From contig NZ_CP013443.1 of NCBI RefSeq assembly GCF_001718835.1, positions 186,001 to 250,000 of the forward strand: a stretch of DNA of 64,000 nt, given 5' to 3'. Positions 12,498-21,370 of the stretch are shown piece after piece. The notes below the pieces were generated by a model. That model was not told the origin of the DNA. It did no database searches and worked only from the letters and a program-made list of their open reading frames with translations. Every line of letters begins with the position of its first letter. Position 1 is the stretch's first letter. The stretch comes from Burkholderia cepacia. GTDB taxonomy: Bacteria > Pseudomonadota > Gammaproteobacteria > Burkholderiales > Burkholderiaceae. A program made the position numbers and the translations under genes.

Positions 12498-15050
12498 TCA
12501 ATCGGACAGGCGCGAGCTGGTGCGGGAGGCCTTTTCGCGTTCGGCGCGCTCCCACTGGACGCGCACCAGACGGGCGACCTCTGCCTCGTCGACGCCGGGC
12601 GGAGCGGTGAAGTTGATGATGACCGGGCCGGACGCAGGCGCGGCGCTCGCGGCGGCTGCCGGCGCCATGAGCGGCGGGCGGTAGTCGAGCGACGTGCTAT
12701 AGCGCGCGAGCGGCGACGCGGCGGTGGCTGACGAGTTCGCGGCGTAGGCGGGCGGGCCGGCCAGGGCCGCCGCGGTCGTGATCGTGGCGGCGGTCAGCGC
12801 CACGCGCCCCTGGCCGCCTGCTGCGCCGGGCGCGTCCGACGCTTGCAGGCCGAGCTTTTCCTTGAGCCAGCCGAGCGCCGAGCTGCCCAGGTTGCCGATC
12901 GTGTCTTTCAGCGCGCCGAGGCGATTCGTGATGCCGTCGATCAGCGCGGAAATCAGGTTGCCGCCGATTTCCATGAAGCGTGTGCCGATGTTGCCGAACC
13001 AGTCGCCGATGCCGCCCAACGCGGCTTTCACCCACTCGACCGTGGCGTCCCATTTCGCGGCGATCCAGTCGCTTGCCGCGCCGAACGCGCCCGTGATGGT
13101 GTCCCACAGCGCGATGAACTTCGGGCCGAGCGTGTCCCAGTTCTGCCAGACGCCGATCGCGCCCATCGCGATCAGGCTGATCACGGCCAGCAGCGGGTTC
13201 GCCAGCGCCAGCCGGCCGAGGCCCAGCAGTGCCTGCCCGATGACGTTGAACGCGCTGACCATCGACATCGCGAAGCGGAGCACCGCGATCGATCCGAGCA
13301 CGGTGCCGAACGCACTCGCGAGCGTGCCGACGACGACGAACAGCCCGGCGAGCACCGTCAGGGTCGTGACGATCACGTTCGCGGCCGTGCGGTGCTCGCG
13401 CATGAACGTGACGACTTTTCCGATCGCGGTTGCCGTGAGGTCGAGCGCCTTGTTGTAGATCGGCGTGACCCGTTCGCCGATCTCGAGCTTCAGGTCGCGC
13501 AGCTGCGCGAGCGCGGCGAGCTCGCGGCCGTGCGTCGACTCCGCGCCTTTCGCCTTCATCCCGTCGACGCCGTCGGCGGCGGCACTCTGCCGTTCGGTGT
13601 CGTGGATCTGCTCGCGCTGCTCGTACATCGTCGTGAGCAGGTTCCCCGCGGCCTTGTCGGGGAAAAGTTTCGCAAGCTCGGCCTTCACCTTGTCGGGGCT
13701 GGTGATCCCCTTGGCGGCGAGCTTCGGCAGCAGCACCTTTTCGAGCCACTCGAGCGGCGACGCCTGCAGCTTGTCGCTACCGGTCAGCGCGCCCGGCTTG
13801 AGTCCGCTGATCGCGCCGTTCTTCTTGTGCTCGACCAGCTTCGGATCGACCAGGCCGAGCGCCGCCAGCCGTTGCGCAGCGGGCCCGGACGCCTTGCCCT
13901 CGAACGCGCTGCCGTACAGCGACGCGAGGCCTGCGCCGGCCGCCTTGCCGCCCAGCTTCTCGATGAGCGGCTGCATCTGGTAGTAGAACGCGTCCGTGCG
14001 CAACTTCTTGGCCGCATCGCCGCCCGATTCGGCGAAATTGCTCCACTCGTCGCCGCTGACCTTGCCGGCGGTTGCCGTCATCATCTTCTGCACGATGTTC
14101 GCTTCGGCGCCGAACGCCGCTTGGTTCCTGGTGCCGCCGCGCAGGTCGATCACCTTCAGCATGCCCATGAACTGGTCGACGTTCTTCTTCGCGTCTTCCG
14201 CGCCGAACAGAGCCTCGTTCGCGAATTTCATGTTCGCGAGCATCGGCATCGCGACCCGTGCGTGTTGCTCGTCGCCGCCCAATGCCGACAGCGACTCGCG
14301 CATCAGGCTCAGGTTGTCGATGGTCGACTGGCCGTAGGCCTGCTGCGCACGCGCGAACTTCACCGCATCGGCCGACGCACCCTGCGCGCGCATGCGCAGC
14401 GTTTCGCTCTCGGCCTGCTTTGCGATGTCGAGCGGCTCGGACAGCATGCCGAACATGTCCTTGCCGATGCCTTTGATGGCCTGGCCGCGTGTCGAGAATT
14501 TCTCCCCGACACCCCGCAGCGCCTCGATCCTTGCGCGCCTGGCGTCGGCACGCTGCTGGCGCTGGGCGTTGTACCCGCGCACCCCTGCGTCGATCATCGA
14601 CGTGCGCGACGCCATGGCTGCGCGCAGGTTGCGCTCGTCCCGCGACAGGTTGCGCGTGTCGATGCCCGCGCCGGCGAGCTGGGTGCGCAACGCTTGTACA
14701 CGGCGCGCTTGAAACTCGTGCGAATTCGCCAGGTTCGTGGCTGTGCGGTATGCCTTGTCGAAGTCACTGATCATCTGGCGCGACGGCGAGCGGGTCGCGC
14801 GCAGCGACTGGGCGAGCGTGTCGACGCGCTCGCGCGCCGCCTTGAGCTCGGACGCAGTATTGGCGAGACCCTTGCGCATCTCGCGAAACTCGCCGATGCG
14901 CTTCTGCGTCTTCGCCATGTCATCCAGCTCGCGGCGGGTATCCCTCAGCGAGCCGGCCAGCCCCTTGTTGCCGGTCAGCATCATTTGCAGGGGCTTCGTC
15001 ATGTTGTCGACCATGTCGAACATGACGCGCAGTTTCAAGGTGTTGTCCAT
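12498..15050 (-). CDS. T: Tail tape measure protein T
   Basis: An 850-residue tape measure protein, close to P2 gpT (815 aa), so the predicted tail length is similar to P2. The N-terminal half is long coiled-coil helices rich in Arg, Glu and Gln; residues about 550-650 form several hydrophobic segments (VIVTTLTVLAGLFVVVGTLA, NPLLAVISLIAMGAIGVW) that may insert in the target membrane. The C-terminus is Ala-rich and basic. Intact length argues that the tail is still built. It follows the E/E' frameshift cassette by 15 bp, the universal position. Confidence 0.92.
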   Translation of the reverse strand: MDNTLKLRVMFDMVDNMTKPLQMMLTGNKGLAGSLRDTRRELDDMAKTQKRIGEFREMRKGLANTASELKAARERVDTLAQSLRATRSPSRQMISDFDKAYRTATNLANSHEFQARRVQALRTQLAGAGIDTRNLSRDERNLRAAMASRTSMIDAGVRGYNAQRQQRADARRARIEALRGVGEKFSTRGQAIKGIGKDMFGMLSEPLDIAKQAESETLRMRAQGASADAVKFARAQQAYGQSTIDNLSLMRESLSALGGDEQHARVAMPMLANMKFANEALFGAEDAKKNVDQFMGMLKVIDLRGGTRNQAAFGAEANIVQKMMTATAGKVSGDEWSNFAESGGDAAKKLRTDAFYYQMQPLIEKLGGKAAGAGLASLYGSAFEGKASGPAAQRLAALGLVDPKLVEHKKNGAISGLKPGALTGSDKLQASPLEWLEKVLLPKLAAKGITSPDKVKAELAKLFPDKAAGNLLTTMYEQREQIHDTERQSAAADGVDGMKAKGAESTHGRELAALAQLRDLKLEIGERVTPIYNKALDLTATAIGKVVTFMREHRTAANVIVTTLTVLAGLFVVVGTLASAFGTVLGSIAVLRFAMSMVSAFNVIGQALLGLGRLALANPLLAVISLIAMGAIGVWQNWDTLGPKFIALWDTITGAFGAASDWIAAKWDATVEWVKAALGGIGDWFGNIGTRFMEIGGNLISALIDGITNRLGALKDTIGNLGSSALGWLKEKLGLQASDAPGAAGGQGRVALTAATITTAAALAGPPAYAANSSATAASPLARYSTSLDYRPPLMAPAAAASAAPASGPVIINFTAPPGVDEAEVARLVRVQWERAEREKASRTSSRLSD

Positions 15051-15065
15051 CGTCGATCGTTTCGC

Positions 15066-15571
15066 TCATTCGGCGCCGGCGCGCACTCGCGCGCGCTCGC
15101 GCCAGTCCATCAGCTCGGCCAGGCTGAAGGCGTCCATCACGGGCGGTGTCCAGCCGAACACCGCCGCGATGTCCGCCATCGGGTCTTCTATGCGGTCTGG
15201 GAGGCCAGTCGGGATTTCACGGCCTTCGGCATCAAAAAACCCGCGAAGATGCCCCCCAGTTGCACGAGGTCGGCGGGGTCGATGTTGGCGACGTCGGCTT
15301 CGGTCAGCATCGGCGAGCTGATGCGCGGCAGCACCTTCGACAGCGCGACGACGTCGAGGCTGACGAGGTCGGACAGCGATACGCCGCGCAGCTCGCCCGA
15401 ATTCGGCTTGCGCAGCGTGATCGTCGTGATCGTCTGGCTGCCGCGCACGAGCGGCGTGTCGAGCGTGTGCGTTGCCGGATCGTCCTGCGCGGGCGCTGCC
15501 TCGGTGACGGCTGCAGCGGATGCGTCGGCCTGCAGGTCGGTCGCGGCTTGTTCGGATTGGGTCGGATACAT
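15066..15571 (-). CDS. Tail assembly chaperone E+E' made by -1 frameshift
   Basis: Frameshift product of about 168 residues, joining E at the slippery site (113 codons) to the overlapping -1 frame. The E' part reads DAEGREIPTGLPDRIEDP then MADIAAVFGWTPPVMDAF and ends RARVRAGAE; the last 37 residues are the GpE family domain. The frame is open throughout. Tails of this class need both the short and the extended chaperone in a fixed ratio to coat the tape measure. The segment 15066-15179 can also be read alone from an ATG at 15179. Confidence 0.87.
15188..15571 (-). CDS. E: Tail assembly chaperone E (short form)
   Basis: A 127-residue homologue of P2 gpE with the features TITTITLRKPNSGELRGVSL and SSPMLTEADVANIDPADLVQ. 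An N-terminal extension of about 40 residues is Ala/Gln/Asp-rich. It is the unshifted product of the E/E' cassette, 69 bp after FII in the leftward operon. It terminates 45 bp after the slippery site. Confidence 0.88.
   Translation of the reverse strand: MYPTQSEQAATDLQADASAAAVTEAAPAQDDPATHTLDTPLVRGSQTITTITLRKPNSGELRGVSLSDLVSLDVVALSKVLPRISSPMLTEADVANIDPADLVQLGGIFAGFLMPKAVKSRLASQTA
15233..15239 (-). other. Programmed -1 ribosomal frameshift site (TTTTTTG)
   Basis: In the E frame the codons are GGT TTT TTG, giving T-TTT-TTG, the same heptamer known for P2 E/E'. Slipping back one base continues as GAT GCC GAA GGC, which leads into the GpE domain frame. The codons in both frames were read directly. 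Confidence 0.88.
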
Positions 15572-15640
15572 GGTGGTCCTGGCGGTGATGAAGGAAATAC
15601 AGCGGGCGGGCCCGGCCGGGGATGCCGGCCGGGCCGCGGC

Positions 15641-16150
15641 TTACAGGCCGATCGCGTTGCGCAGCGCCGAGAACAGGTCGGTGCCGTTGTACTTTTCGAT
15701 CATGTTGATGAAGTCGATCTCGATCAGGTCCACGCCGTTGACGGACAGCTTGTAGTAGCTGGCGACGGTCGTGACCTTGAACGTGGTGTCGTCCTTCGGC
15801 TTCGCGGTGCCCATGTCGATTTCGCTGTGACGGCCCTTGATGACGATCTCGACCGCGTCGACGCTGGTCGAATCCGCGGCCTGGTAGCCGCCGGCGAAGC
15901 GCAGCAGCACGCCGTCGTGCTTCGTGATGCCGTACTGGCCGAGCACGGAGCGCATGAAGCCGCCGCAGGTCCATTCGAGCTGGATTCCTTCCTGCCCGAA
16001 GTCGACCTTGATCGGGCCGCTCATGCCGCCGCCCTGGTAGTCCTCCATCTTGCGCGTGAGCTTCGGCAGCGTGACTTCGACAACCTGGCCGACGAAGTTC
16101 TCGCCGTTCTGGAACAGGTTGAATCCCTTGAGTTTGCGAGGCATACCCAT
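15641..16150 (-). CDS. FII: Major tail tube protein FII
   Basis: A 169-residue homologue of P2 gpFII (172 aa). The N-terminus MGMPRKLKGFNLFQNGENF and the segments LPKLTRKMEDYQGGGMSGP and DFINMIEKYNGTDLFSALRN are diagnostic. The hexameric rings of this protein form the inner tube that is driven through the target envelope. It follows the sheath gene by 28 bp in the same operon. Confidence 0.94.
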   Translation of the reverse strand: MGMPRKLKGFNLFQNGENFVGQVVEVTLPKLTRKMEDYQGGGMSGPIKVDFGQEGIQLEWTCGGFMRSVLGQYGITKHDGVLLRFAGGYQAADSTSVDAVEIVIKGRHSEIDMGTAKPKDDTTFKVTTVASYYKLSVNGVDLIEIDFINMIEKYNGTDLFSALRNAIGL

Positions 16151-16178
16151 CGTGTTTGACTCCTGGTGAGGCCGACCG

Positions 16179-17351
16179 TTACGCGCTCACGCGCGCGGCG
16201 AAATCGGCGAGATAGCGGTCGGTGATGCGCTGGCGCAGCATCAGGTTTTCGAGCGGCGGCACCGGCGTGTACTCGTAGTCGAGATACGCCTTGCCGGACT
16301 TCAGCACGTCGGTCGTGTTCGGCTCCGGGTCGTACCAGGCCGAGCCGCCGATCAGGTAGCCCTGCGACGTCCATTCGCGGAACTTGCCGTTGATGGTCTC
16401 GATGATGTCGCGCGGCAGCGACGGATTGAGCGGGCCGTCGATGATGGCCATCTGCGCTTCGGCGATCGAATCTGCGATGACCTGCGCGGTGCGCGTGTAG
16501 TTCTCGAACGCGAACAGCGGATCGTCCGAGCACGTGCGCGAGCCCCAGAAGCGGAAGCCGTTGCGGTTCACGAGCGTCGTCACGTCCTGCTCGTTCAGGA
16601 AGCCGGCGTCGGTCGCCGGATCCTGCAGATCCCACGACACGTCTGCGCTGATGCCCGTGACGCCGTTCACGCCGACGTTCGACAGCGTCTTGTGCCAGCC
16701 CGTGTCGTTGTCGATCTTCGCGCGCAGGCCCGCGGCATACGCGGTGGCCGGCACGACGACGGTCGAGTTGGTCGCGTCGTCCCACGCGAGGAAGTCCGGC
16801 CAGATCACCATGATTTCGCGCTGGCTGAACTGCTTGCGATATGCAACGGCGTCTTCCTTCGTCTTGGCGCCGTTGGCCGACACGTAGGCGAACGCGCGCA
16901 GCGACTGCGCGATCGACGCGAACGCGGCGGCGACCGGCTGCGTGTCGAGGCCCGGCGCCGCGAGGATGCGCGGCTTCACGCCGAAGCGCGACTGCGCGCC
17001 GAGCAGCGCCTTCATGCCGGTGTACTTGCCGTCGGCGGTGACGGCGCCGATCACGTTGGTGTTCGTCTCGGCGGCGTCCTTGCCTTCGGCGACGCGCACG
17101 ACGATCGTGACGGGCTTGGTCTGGCGGCCGATCGCGTCGAGCGTGCGGCGCAGCGTGCCTTTCTTGCCGGCCTTGCCGAGCGCGGCGACGACGTTGGTCA
17201 GCAGGACCGGGGTGTTGAGCGGGAAGGCGGTGGCGTCGGCGTCGTCGGCCGTGCAGACGATGCCGAGCACGGCCGTCGAGATCGTGCGGATCGGACGGCT
17301 GCCTTCGTTGATTTCGATGACGCGTACGCCGTGGTGGTAATCCTGCGGCAT
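16179..17351 (-). CDS. FI: Contractile tail sheath protein FI
   Basis: A 390-residue homologue of P2 gpFI (396 aa). It has the family opening YHHGVRVIEINEGSRPIRT, a central RTCSDDPLFAFENYTRTAQV and the C-terminal segments TINGKFREWTSQGYLIGGSA and NLMLRQRITDRYL. The start at 17351 matches the P2 N-terminus; the frame stays open further upstream but is shadow sequence. A decayed second copy of the first ~90 codons lies at about 22380-22660. Confidence 0.94.
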   Translation of the reverse strand: MPQDYHHGVRVIEINEGSRPIRTISTAVLGIVCTADDADATAFPLNTPVLLTNVVAALGKAGKKGTLRRTLDAIGRQTKPVTIVVRVAEGKDAAETNTNVIGAVTADGKYTGMKALLGAQSRFGVKPRILAAPGLDTQPVAAAFASIAQSLRAFAYVSANGAKTKEDAVAYRKQFSQREIMVIWPDFLAWDDATNSTVVVPATAYAAGLRAKIDNDTGWHKTLSNVGVNGVTGISADVSWDLQDPATDAGFLNEQDVTTLVNRNGFRFWGSRTCSDDPLFAFENYTRTAQVIADSIAEAQMAIIDGPLNPSLPRDIIETINGKFREWTSQGYLIGGSAWYDPEPNTTDVLKSGKAYLDYEYTPVPPLENLMLRQRITDRYLADFAARVSA

Positions 17352-17410
17352 GGTGTGTGGCTCCTGTGTTTGCTTACGGAAGAGAGAAAACGGGATGAAT
17401 CCCGTGCGGA

Positions 17411-18040
17411 TCAGGTCGCGGTTTCCGCGACCGGAGCTGCAGGTGCGCTCGGCTCGGCCGGCGGCGTCGGTACGTAGGGCGCGGGCGTGGCGGGCCACGC
17501 CACCGCATCGGGGAACGTGTCTGCCTGGATGGCCGATACGAGCGCCATCTGGTATGCCGACCAGGCCTTGAAGTAATAGGTGCCTTCGTCGTCGAGCAGG
17601 CCCGCGGCGTATGCATCGGCCTTGCCGGCGTTTGCCTTGCGCGCGGTTTCGAGACGCTGTTCGAACTCGGCCATCGCGGCGTCGCGCTTCTCGCGCTCGA
17701 CCAGTTCGGGCGGGACGGTCCATGCGCCGTCGATCCACGTGTGGCGCAGTGAGGGCCGCGGTTCGGTGGTCAGGCCGAGGTCGTCGGGGGTCTTGCCGGC
17801 GAGCGTGATTTCGACCGGCTCGCCGGTCTCGGTGCGATAGCAGGTGCGTCCGCGATAGTCCGGCAGGAGAACCCATGCGCCGTTGCGGTAGAACGGCCAG
17901 GTCGTCGGCGTGCGCGCCGGCGGCGCGTCGAACGTGGCCGACGACGGGACGAGCCAGCGTTCGTGGTTGCGTGGATCGGCGTCGGGCTGGCTGCTGCTCA
18001 GGTATTCGCCGGTCGAAGGGCTGTAGTGGTGGATCAGCAT
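17411..18040 (-). CDS. Tail fibre assembly-type protein, module 1 (G position)
   Basis: A 209-residue protein directly downstream of fibre gene H1 (15-bp gap), the place of P2 gene G (fibre chaperone). The N-terminus has an HYSPSTGEYLSS opening and aromatic motifs (WPFYRNGAWVLLPDYRGRTC) common in small tail-fibre accessory proteins. A helical EFEQRLETARKANAGKADAY and a Pro/Ala-rich end follow. It is not clearly homologous to P2 gpG itself, so the role is assigned from position and composition. Confidence 0.65.
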   Translation of the reverse strand: MLIHHYSPSTGEYLSSSQPDADPRNHERWLVPSSATFDAPPARTPTTWPFYRNGAWVLLPDYRGRTCYRTETGEPVEITLAGKTPDDLGLTTEPRPSLRHTWIDGAWTVPPELVEREKRDAAMAEFEQRLETARKANAGKADAYAAGLLDDEGTYYFKAWSAYQMALVSAIQADTFPDAVAWPATPAPYVPTPPAEPSAPAAPVAETAT

Positions 18041-18055
18041 GGTTCGGAATCCAGG

Positions 18056-19555
18056 TTAATAGGCGCGGATCATGGCGAGCAGCGCGATGTTGCGGGGGCG
18101 CGACTCATTCGAGCCGTCAGCGTTGACGGTGATGACGTGGTTGTGTGCGCCAGCGCCAACGGTGCCGATGTTATGGACGTGGTGGCCGTCGCCGGCGATA
18201 CCGATGCCGGTGAGCGAGGGCGTTGCAGTCGTGCCCACTCGCGAATTTCGGGCGTTGACACTGGAGCCGACGTCACCGCCAGGCTGATTGGTCCATGCGT
18301 CGTTCACTCCATGCACGTGCCCGTGGTCGACCACGCCGTGACCGTGAAAGCCGGCGCCATCTGACCAAGCGCCGTGAGCGTGATCGCCGACCGGGCTCGC
18401 GCCCGCGCCGTGAGCGTGCAATCTGTTTGCACTTTCCTGCCACGATCCAATTGCGCGCTGAGGGTCGGTGTCGCCGCGGCCGTCTGCCCAGCAACGGATG
18501 AACTCGCCGCGCATTTCCGGGAGGCGGAACGTCGTTGTGCCATCGCCGGTTGAAAAGCAGCCCCAACGGCTGTTCCCCCAATCGGCATCTGACACGAGTG
18601 CGCCGCTCGCCTGCGCGTAAGCCCACAGACCTGGATAGTCCGCACGGTTCAGGAGCACACCGTTCGCCTTCAGGAAGCCAGCGCGCACTGTCGTGCGAGG
18701 CTCAAATACGATTTGGCCGATGGTCGTCGTCGAGAGGGCAGCCAGCACCCATTCCGTCGTCGCCAAACGCGTGGAACGGTCACCTTGTGCAGGGGTCGGG
18801 CCTGTCACCGGCTGGTCGAAGGCCGCGAGCGTTGGGGTGAAGCGCAGTACGGATGCACCGTTGCATGTCACGCCAAACTGGCCGTCTCCGTTGTGGTACA
18901 GGCCCGAGTCCGATGTGCCGTCGTTCACGAATGTGAGCGACGGACTGGTGAGGCTGCCTTCGGCGAGTATCAGGCGCTTGCCCGGTTCGATCCACACGTC
19001 GCCGCTGAAAGTTGCGCCGGCCAATGAAGCGTAGCGTTTGGCCGCAGTCTTCGGCGTCACGGCGCGCGTGTCATCGGCACCCGCATCCACTTCCGCCTGC
19101 GTCGCCAGCTCGACCACGCCCTGCCGCTCGGTGGTCGCCGGCGGGTTCAGGAACGACGCGTCGCCGAACACGAGCTGCGTCGCGTCGATCGTCGCGAACT
19201 GCATGTCGGTCGACAGCAGCAGCAGCGCGGCCGGCGATTTCTCCATGATCGGCGTCGCCTGGCCGTAGGCGGCCAGCAGCACGCCGTTCTCGAGATAGAG
19301 GCCGAACCCGTACAGCGAGTACTGGTCCGCCGTGTCGTCCTTCAGCGTCGCGTGAATCGTGTCCGGCGCGATGTTGGCGCCGCCGAACGTCGTGATGCGC
19401 TTCAGCTCGTTCGGCAGCTTCATGAGCCCCTTGTCGGCGACGAAGGGTGCATTCGCAAGACCGATTTCCACGACCTGGTGGGCGCTGGTGCCGCCGTTGC
19501 CGGGTGCGACGAGCGCTGCGCGGCCGGCGTCGGTGATGAGGATCTGGGTTGCCAT
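18056..19555 (-). CDS. H: Tail fibre protein H, module 1
   Basis: A 499-residue fibre. Residues 1-165 are the P2 H N-terminal baseplate-attachment domain (ATQILITDAGRAALVAPGNG, then VVELATQAEVDAGADDTRAV). The shaft follows, then a phage-collar/receptor-tip region (FRLPEMRGEFIRCWADGRGD) and a His/Gly-rich tip with repeated HxH pairs (DHAHG, FHGHG, DHGHVHG, GAHNHV). Such HxH beads coordinate iron in long tail fibre tips of T4-like phages. In tailocins the fibre decides which bacteria are killed. It has its own chaperone-type gene next to it. Confidence 0.85.
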   Translation of the reverse strand: MATQILITDAGRAALVAPGNGGTSAHQVVEIGLANAPFVADKGLMKLPNELKRITTFGGANIAPDTIHATLKDDTADQYSLYGFGLYLENGVLLAAYGQATPIMEKSPAALLLLSTDMQFATIDATQLVFGDASFLNPPATTERQGVVELATQAEVDAGADDTRAVTPKTAAKRYASLAGATFSGDVWIEPGKRLILAEGSLTSPSLTFVNDGTSDSGLYHNGDGQFGVTCNGASVLRFTPTLAAFDQPVTGPTPAQGDRSTRLATTEWVLAALSTTTIGQIVFEPRTTVRAGFLKANGVLLNRADYPGLWAYAQASGALVSDADWGNSRWGCFSTGDGTTTFRLPEMRGEFIRCWADGRGDTDPQRAIGSWQESANRLHAHGAGASPVGDHAHGAWSDGAGFHGHGVVDHGHVHGVNDAWTNQPGGDVGSSVNARNSRVGTTATPSLTGIGIAGDGHHVHNIGTVGAGAHNHVITVNADGSNESRPRNIALLAMIRAY

Positions 19556-19561
19556 GTGCGA

Positions 19562-20104
19562 TCAGTTGTCGGTGAGGTTCAGGCGGCGATAGACCGCCAC
19601 GCGAGCGGCGGCGCCGACGCGTTGCCGGCCCCGCATCGCGAAGCCCTGCGTGAACGTGTAGTGCGCGCGTACCGGCTTGGTCCGGTCGATTTCCGCGAGG
19701 ATGTCGGCGACGTATTCGGCGGTCGGCGGTTCGCCCTCCTGACCGCTTACCGTCATCACGATGTCGAACGTGCCGGGCCGGCCCGGTGGGGCCTGCTCGT
19801 ACCATTCGCGCAGCACGAGGTTGCCGCCGAAGGTCGCGACGACTTCGCGCACGGCCGCGGCGGTGCCCTTGCGGCGCGCGATCGGAATCGCGTGCCTGAC
19901 ACGGGCGCGCTTTACGTGCTCGGGCCAGTAGTCCTTCCATGCGTCGACGCCGAGGTGCCACGCGAGCCACGGCAGCAGGTCGGACCGGATGGCGTCCGGA
20001 TTCATCAGCGGCGCGAGCGGCGTCGGAATGTCGTCGACGCGCGCATTCACGGCGGCGAGGTTGCGCTCGAGCCGGGTCGCATTCGGCGGCAGGATGTCAT
20101 TCAT
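19562..20104 (-). CDS. I: Baseplate/tail protein I, module 1
   Basis: A 180-residue gpI-family protein. The opening LPPNATRLERNLAAVNAR and the core PWLAWHLGVDAWKDYWPEHV are diagnostic; the C-terminal half is basic. gpI links the baseplate wedge to the fibre in P2. It overlaps the end of J by 8 bp and precedes H by 6 bp, keeping the J-I-H order. Confidence 0.9.
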   Translation of the reverse strand: MNDILPPNATRLERNLAAVNARVDDIPTPLAPLMNPDAIRSDLLPWLAWHLGVDAWKDYWPEHVKRARVRHAIPIARRKGTAAAVREVVATFGGNLVLREWYEQAPPGRPGTFDIVMTVSGQEGEPPTAEYVADILAEIDRTKPVRAHYTFTQGFAMRGRQRVGAAARVAVYRRLNLTDN

Positions 20105-21011
20105 TGCTGTACACCCCGCCGTCGATCAGCTCGATGCCGGTGCAGTACGGCGCCTGTTGCTTCGTCGCCGGAATGCCGGCGAGCGGGCTTTCGAGGATCA
20201 CCTTCTGCACGCCTGCCGCGCGTGCGGCCGCGTAGATGCCGTCCAGCGTGACTTCCATGCCGAGCCGGTGCATGTCGTCGGCGTATTTCTTCATCGCCTT
20301 GTTGGCTTGCGTGAGTGCCACCGCACGATCCGGTCCTGCAAAGAACACCAGCCGCGCGCGGATCGCGTAGCGCAGGATTTCCGCGGCGCGCACCGTCACC
20401 TTGTCGGTGAGCGGCCGCACGTCGTCGGCCTGCAGCGCGGCCGTCACGGCGTCGACCAGTTTCTGGTCCGCCGTGCCGTCGCCGTCACGCGCGAGCACGG
20501 TGACGAGCACTTCGCACGGGGCGGGGCTGACTGCCGACGCGTCGAGCACGCGGCCGTCCGCGTTGCGCGCATGCGAGACATACGCGCCTTCGGGGCCGGC
20601 GACGGAGAAGCTTTGCGGCGCGAGCTGCGTGCGGGCGCGCAGGTCGACGTCGCTTTCCATGACCGCCGCAACATTGTGTTCCGGGTCGGCGGGCGTGATC
20701 GTCAGGCGTCGGATGCCGAACAGCGCCGCGAGATGGTCGAGGTCGTCGCCGCGCGCATAAGCGAGCATGACCGCGCGCGCGGCGTCGTTCACGCGCTGGC
20801 GCAGCACGAGCTCGCGATATGCGTTTTCCTGCAGCAGCTTCACCATCGGCTCCGATTCGAGCGCGAGCGTGGCAGCGATCTCGGCCTGCTCGGCCGCCGG
20901 ATACAGCGACACGAGGCGCGCCTTGCGCTCGGCCAGCAGCGTTTCGTAGTCGATCGTCTCGACGACGTCGGGCGACGGCAGCTGAGAGAGGTCGATCGGG
21001 GTCACGCTCAT
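20097..21011 (-). CDS. J: Baseplate wedge protein J, module 1
   Basis: A 304-residue homologue of P2 gpJ (302 aa), with DLSQLPSPDVVETIDYETLL, LLQENAYRELVLRQRVNDAA and LAPQSFSVAGPEGAYVSHAR. It forms the baseplate wedge with W. The ATG overlaps the W stop (ATGA). A divergent but full-length second J lies at 24743-25654; aligned by eye the two share about half their residues. Confidence 0.93.
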   Translation of the reverse strand: MSVTPIDLSQLPSPDVVETIDYETLLAERKARLVSLYPAAEQAEIAATLALESEPMVKLLQENAYRELVLRQRVNDAARAVMLAYARGDDLDHLAALFGIRRLTITPADPEHNVAAVMESDVDLRARTQLAPQSFSVAGPEGAYVSHARNADGRVLDASAVSPAPCEVLVTVLARDGDGTADQKLVDAVTAALQADDVRPLTDKVTVRAAEILRYAIRARLVFFAGPDRAVALTQANKAMKKYADDMHRLGMEVTLDGIYAAARAAGVQKVILESPLAGIPATKQQAPYCTGIELIDGGVYSNE

Positions 21012-21370
21012 GCGGGGCTCCCTTGCGCGACCGGCACGCGCGTCGTCACGGCCGTGCCGCTCTCGCTCGTCCAGCCTTCGATGTCGAGATAGATCGCGCC
21101 GGCTGCGGCGTTCGAGTCGTCCGCGGCGAGCACGACGCGGGTCAGCGTGAGGCGCGGCTCCCAGCGCATCAGCGCCGTCGCGACGGCCGCATACAGGCGT
21201 GTGCGCATCGCGCCGTTGCCGGGCGCGTCGATCAGGTCGGGCAGTTCGGAGCCGAACGTGCGGCGCTTCACGCACGATGCGAGCGGCGTCGTCACGATCT
21301 TGCCGATCGACTGGTAGAAGTGGCCGAGGCCCGAAATCGAGCGGCCGGTGTTCGCGTTCATGCCCTTCAT
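21008..21370 (-). CDS. W: Baseplate protein W
   Basis: A 120-residue homologue of P2 gpW/T4 gp25, a lysozyme-like baseplate wedge protein that nucleates sheath assembly. Typical segments are NANTGRSISGLGHFYQSIGK, TTPLASCVKRRTFGSELPDL and ALMRWEPRLTLTRVVL. It overlaps V and J by 4 bp each, so V-W-J are coupled. There is only one W in the element. Confidence 0.92.
   Translation of the reverse strand: MKGMNANTGRSISGLGHFYQSIGKIVTTPLASCVKRRTFGSELPDLIDAPGNGAMRTRLYAAVATALMRWEPRLTLTRVVLAADDSNAAAGAIYLDIEGWTSESGTAVTTRVPVAQGSPA

Noticed and set aside
12843..15755. A 970-codon plus-strand open frame across the tape measure and E genes
   Set aside because: Low-information Arg/Ala/Asp-rich translation antisense to clear P2 T and E genes.
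16179..17876. Sheath gene extended upstream to 565 codons
   Set aside because: The P2-like N-terminus begins at 17351; the upstream part is the shadow of the module 1 fibre-assembly gene.
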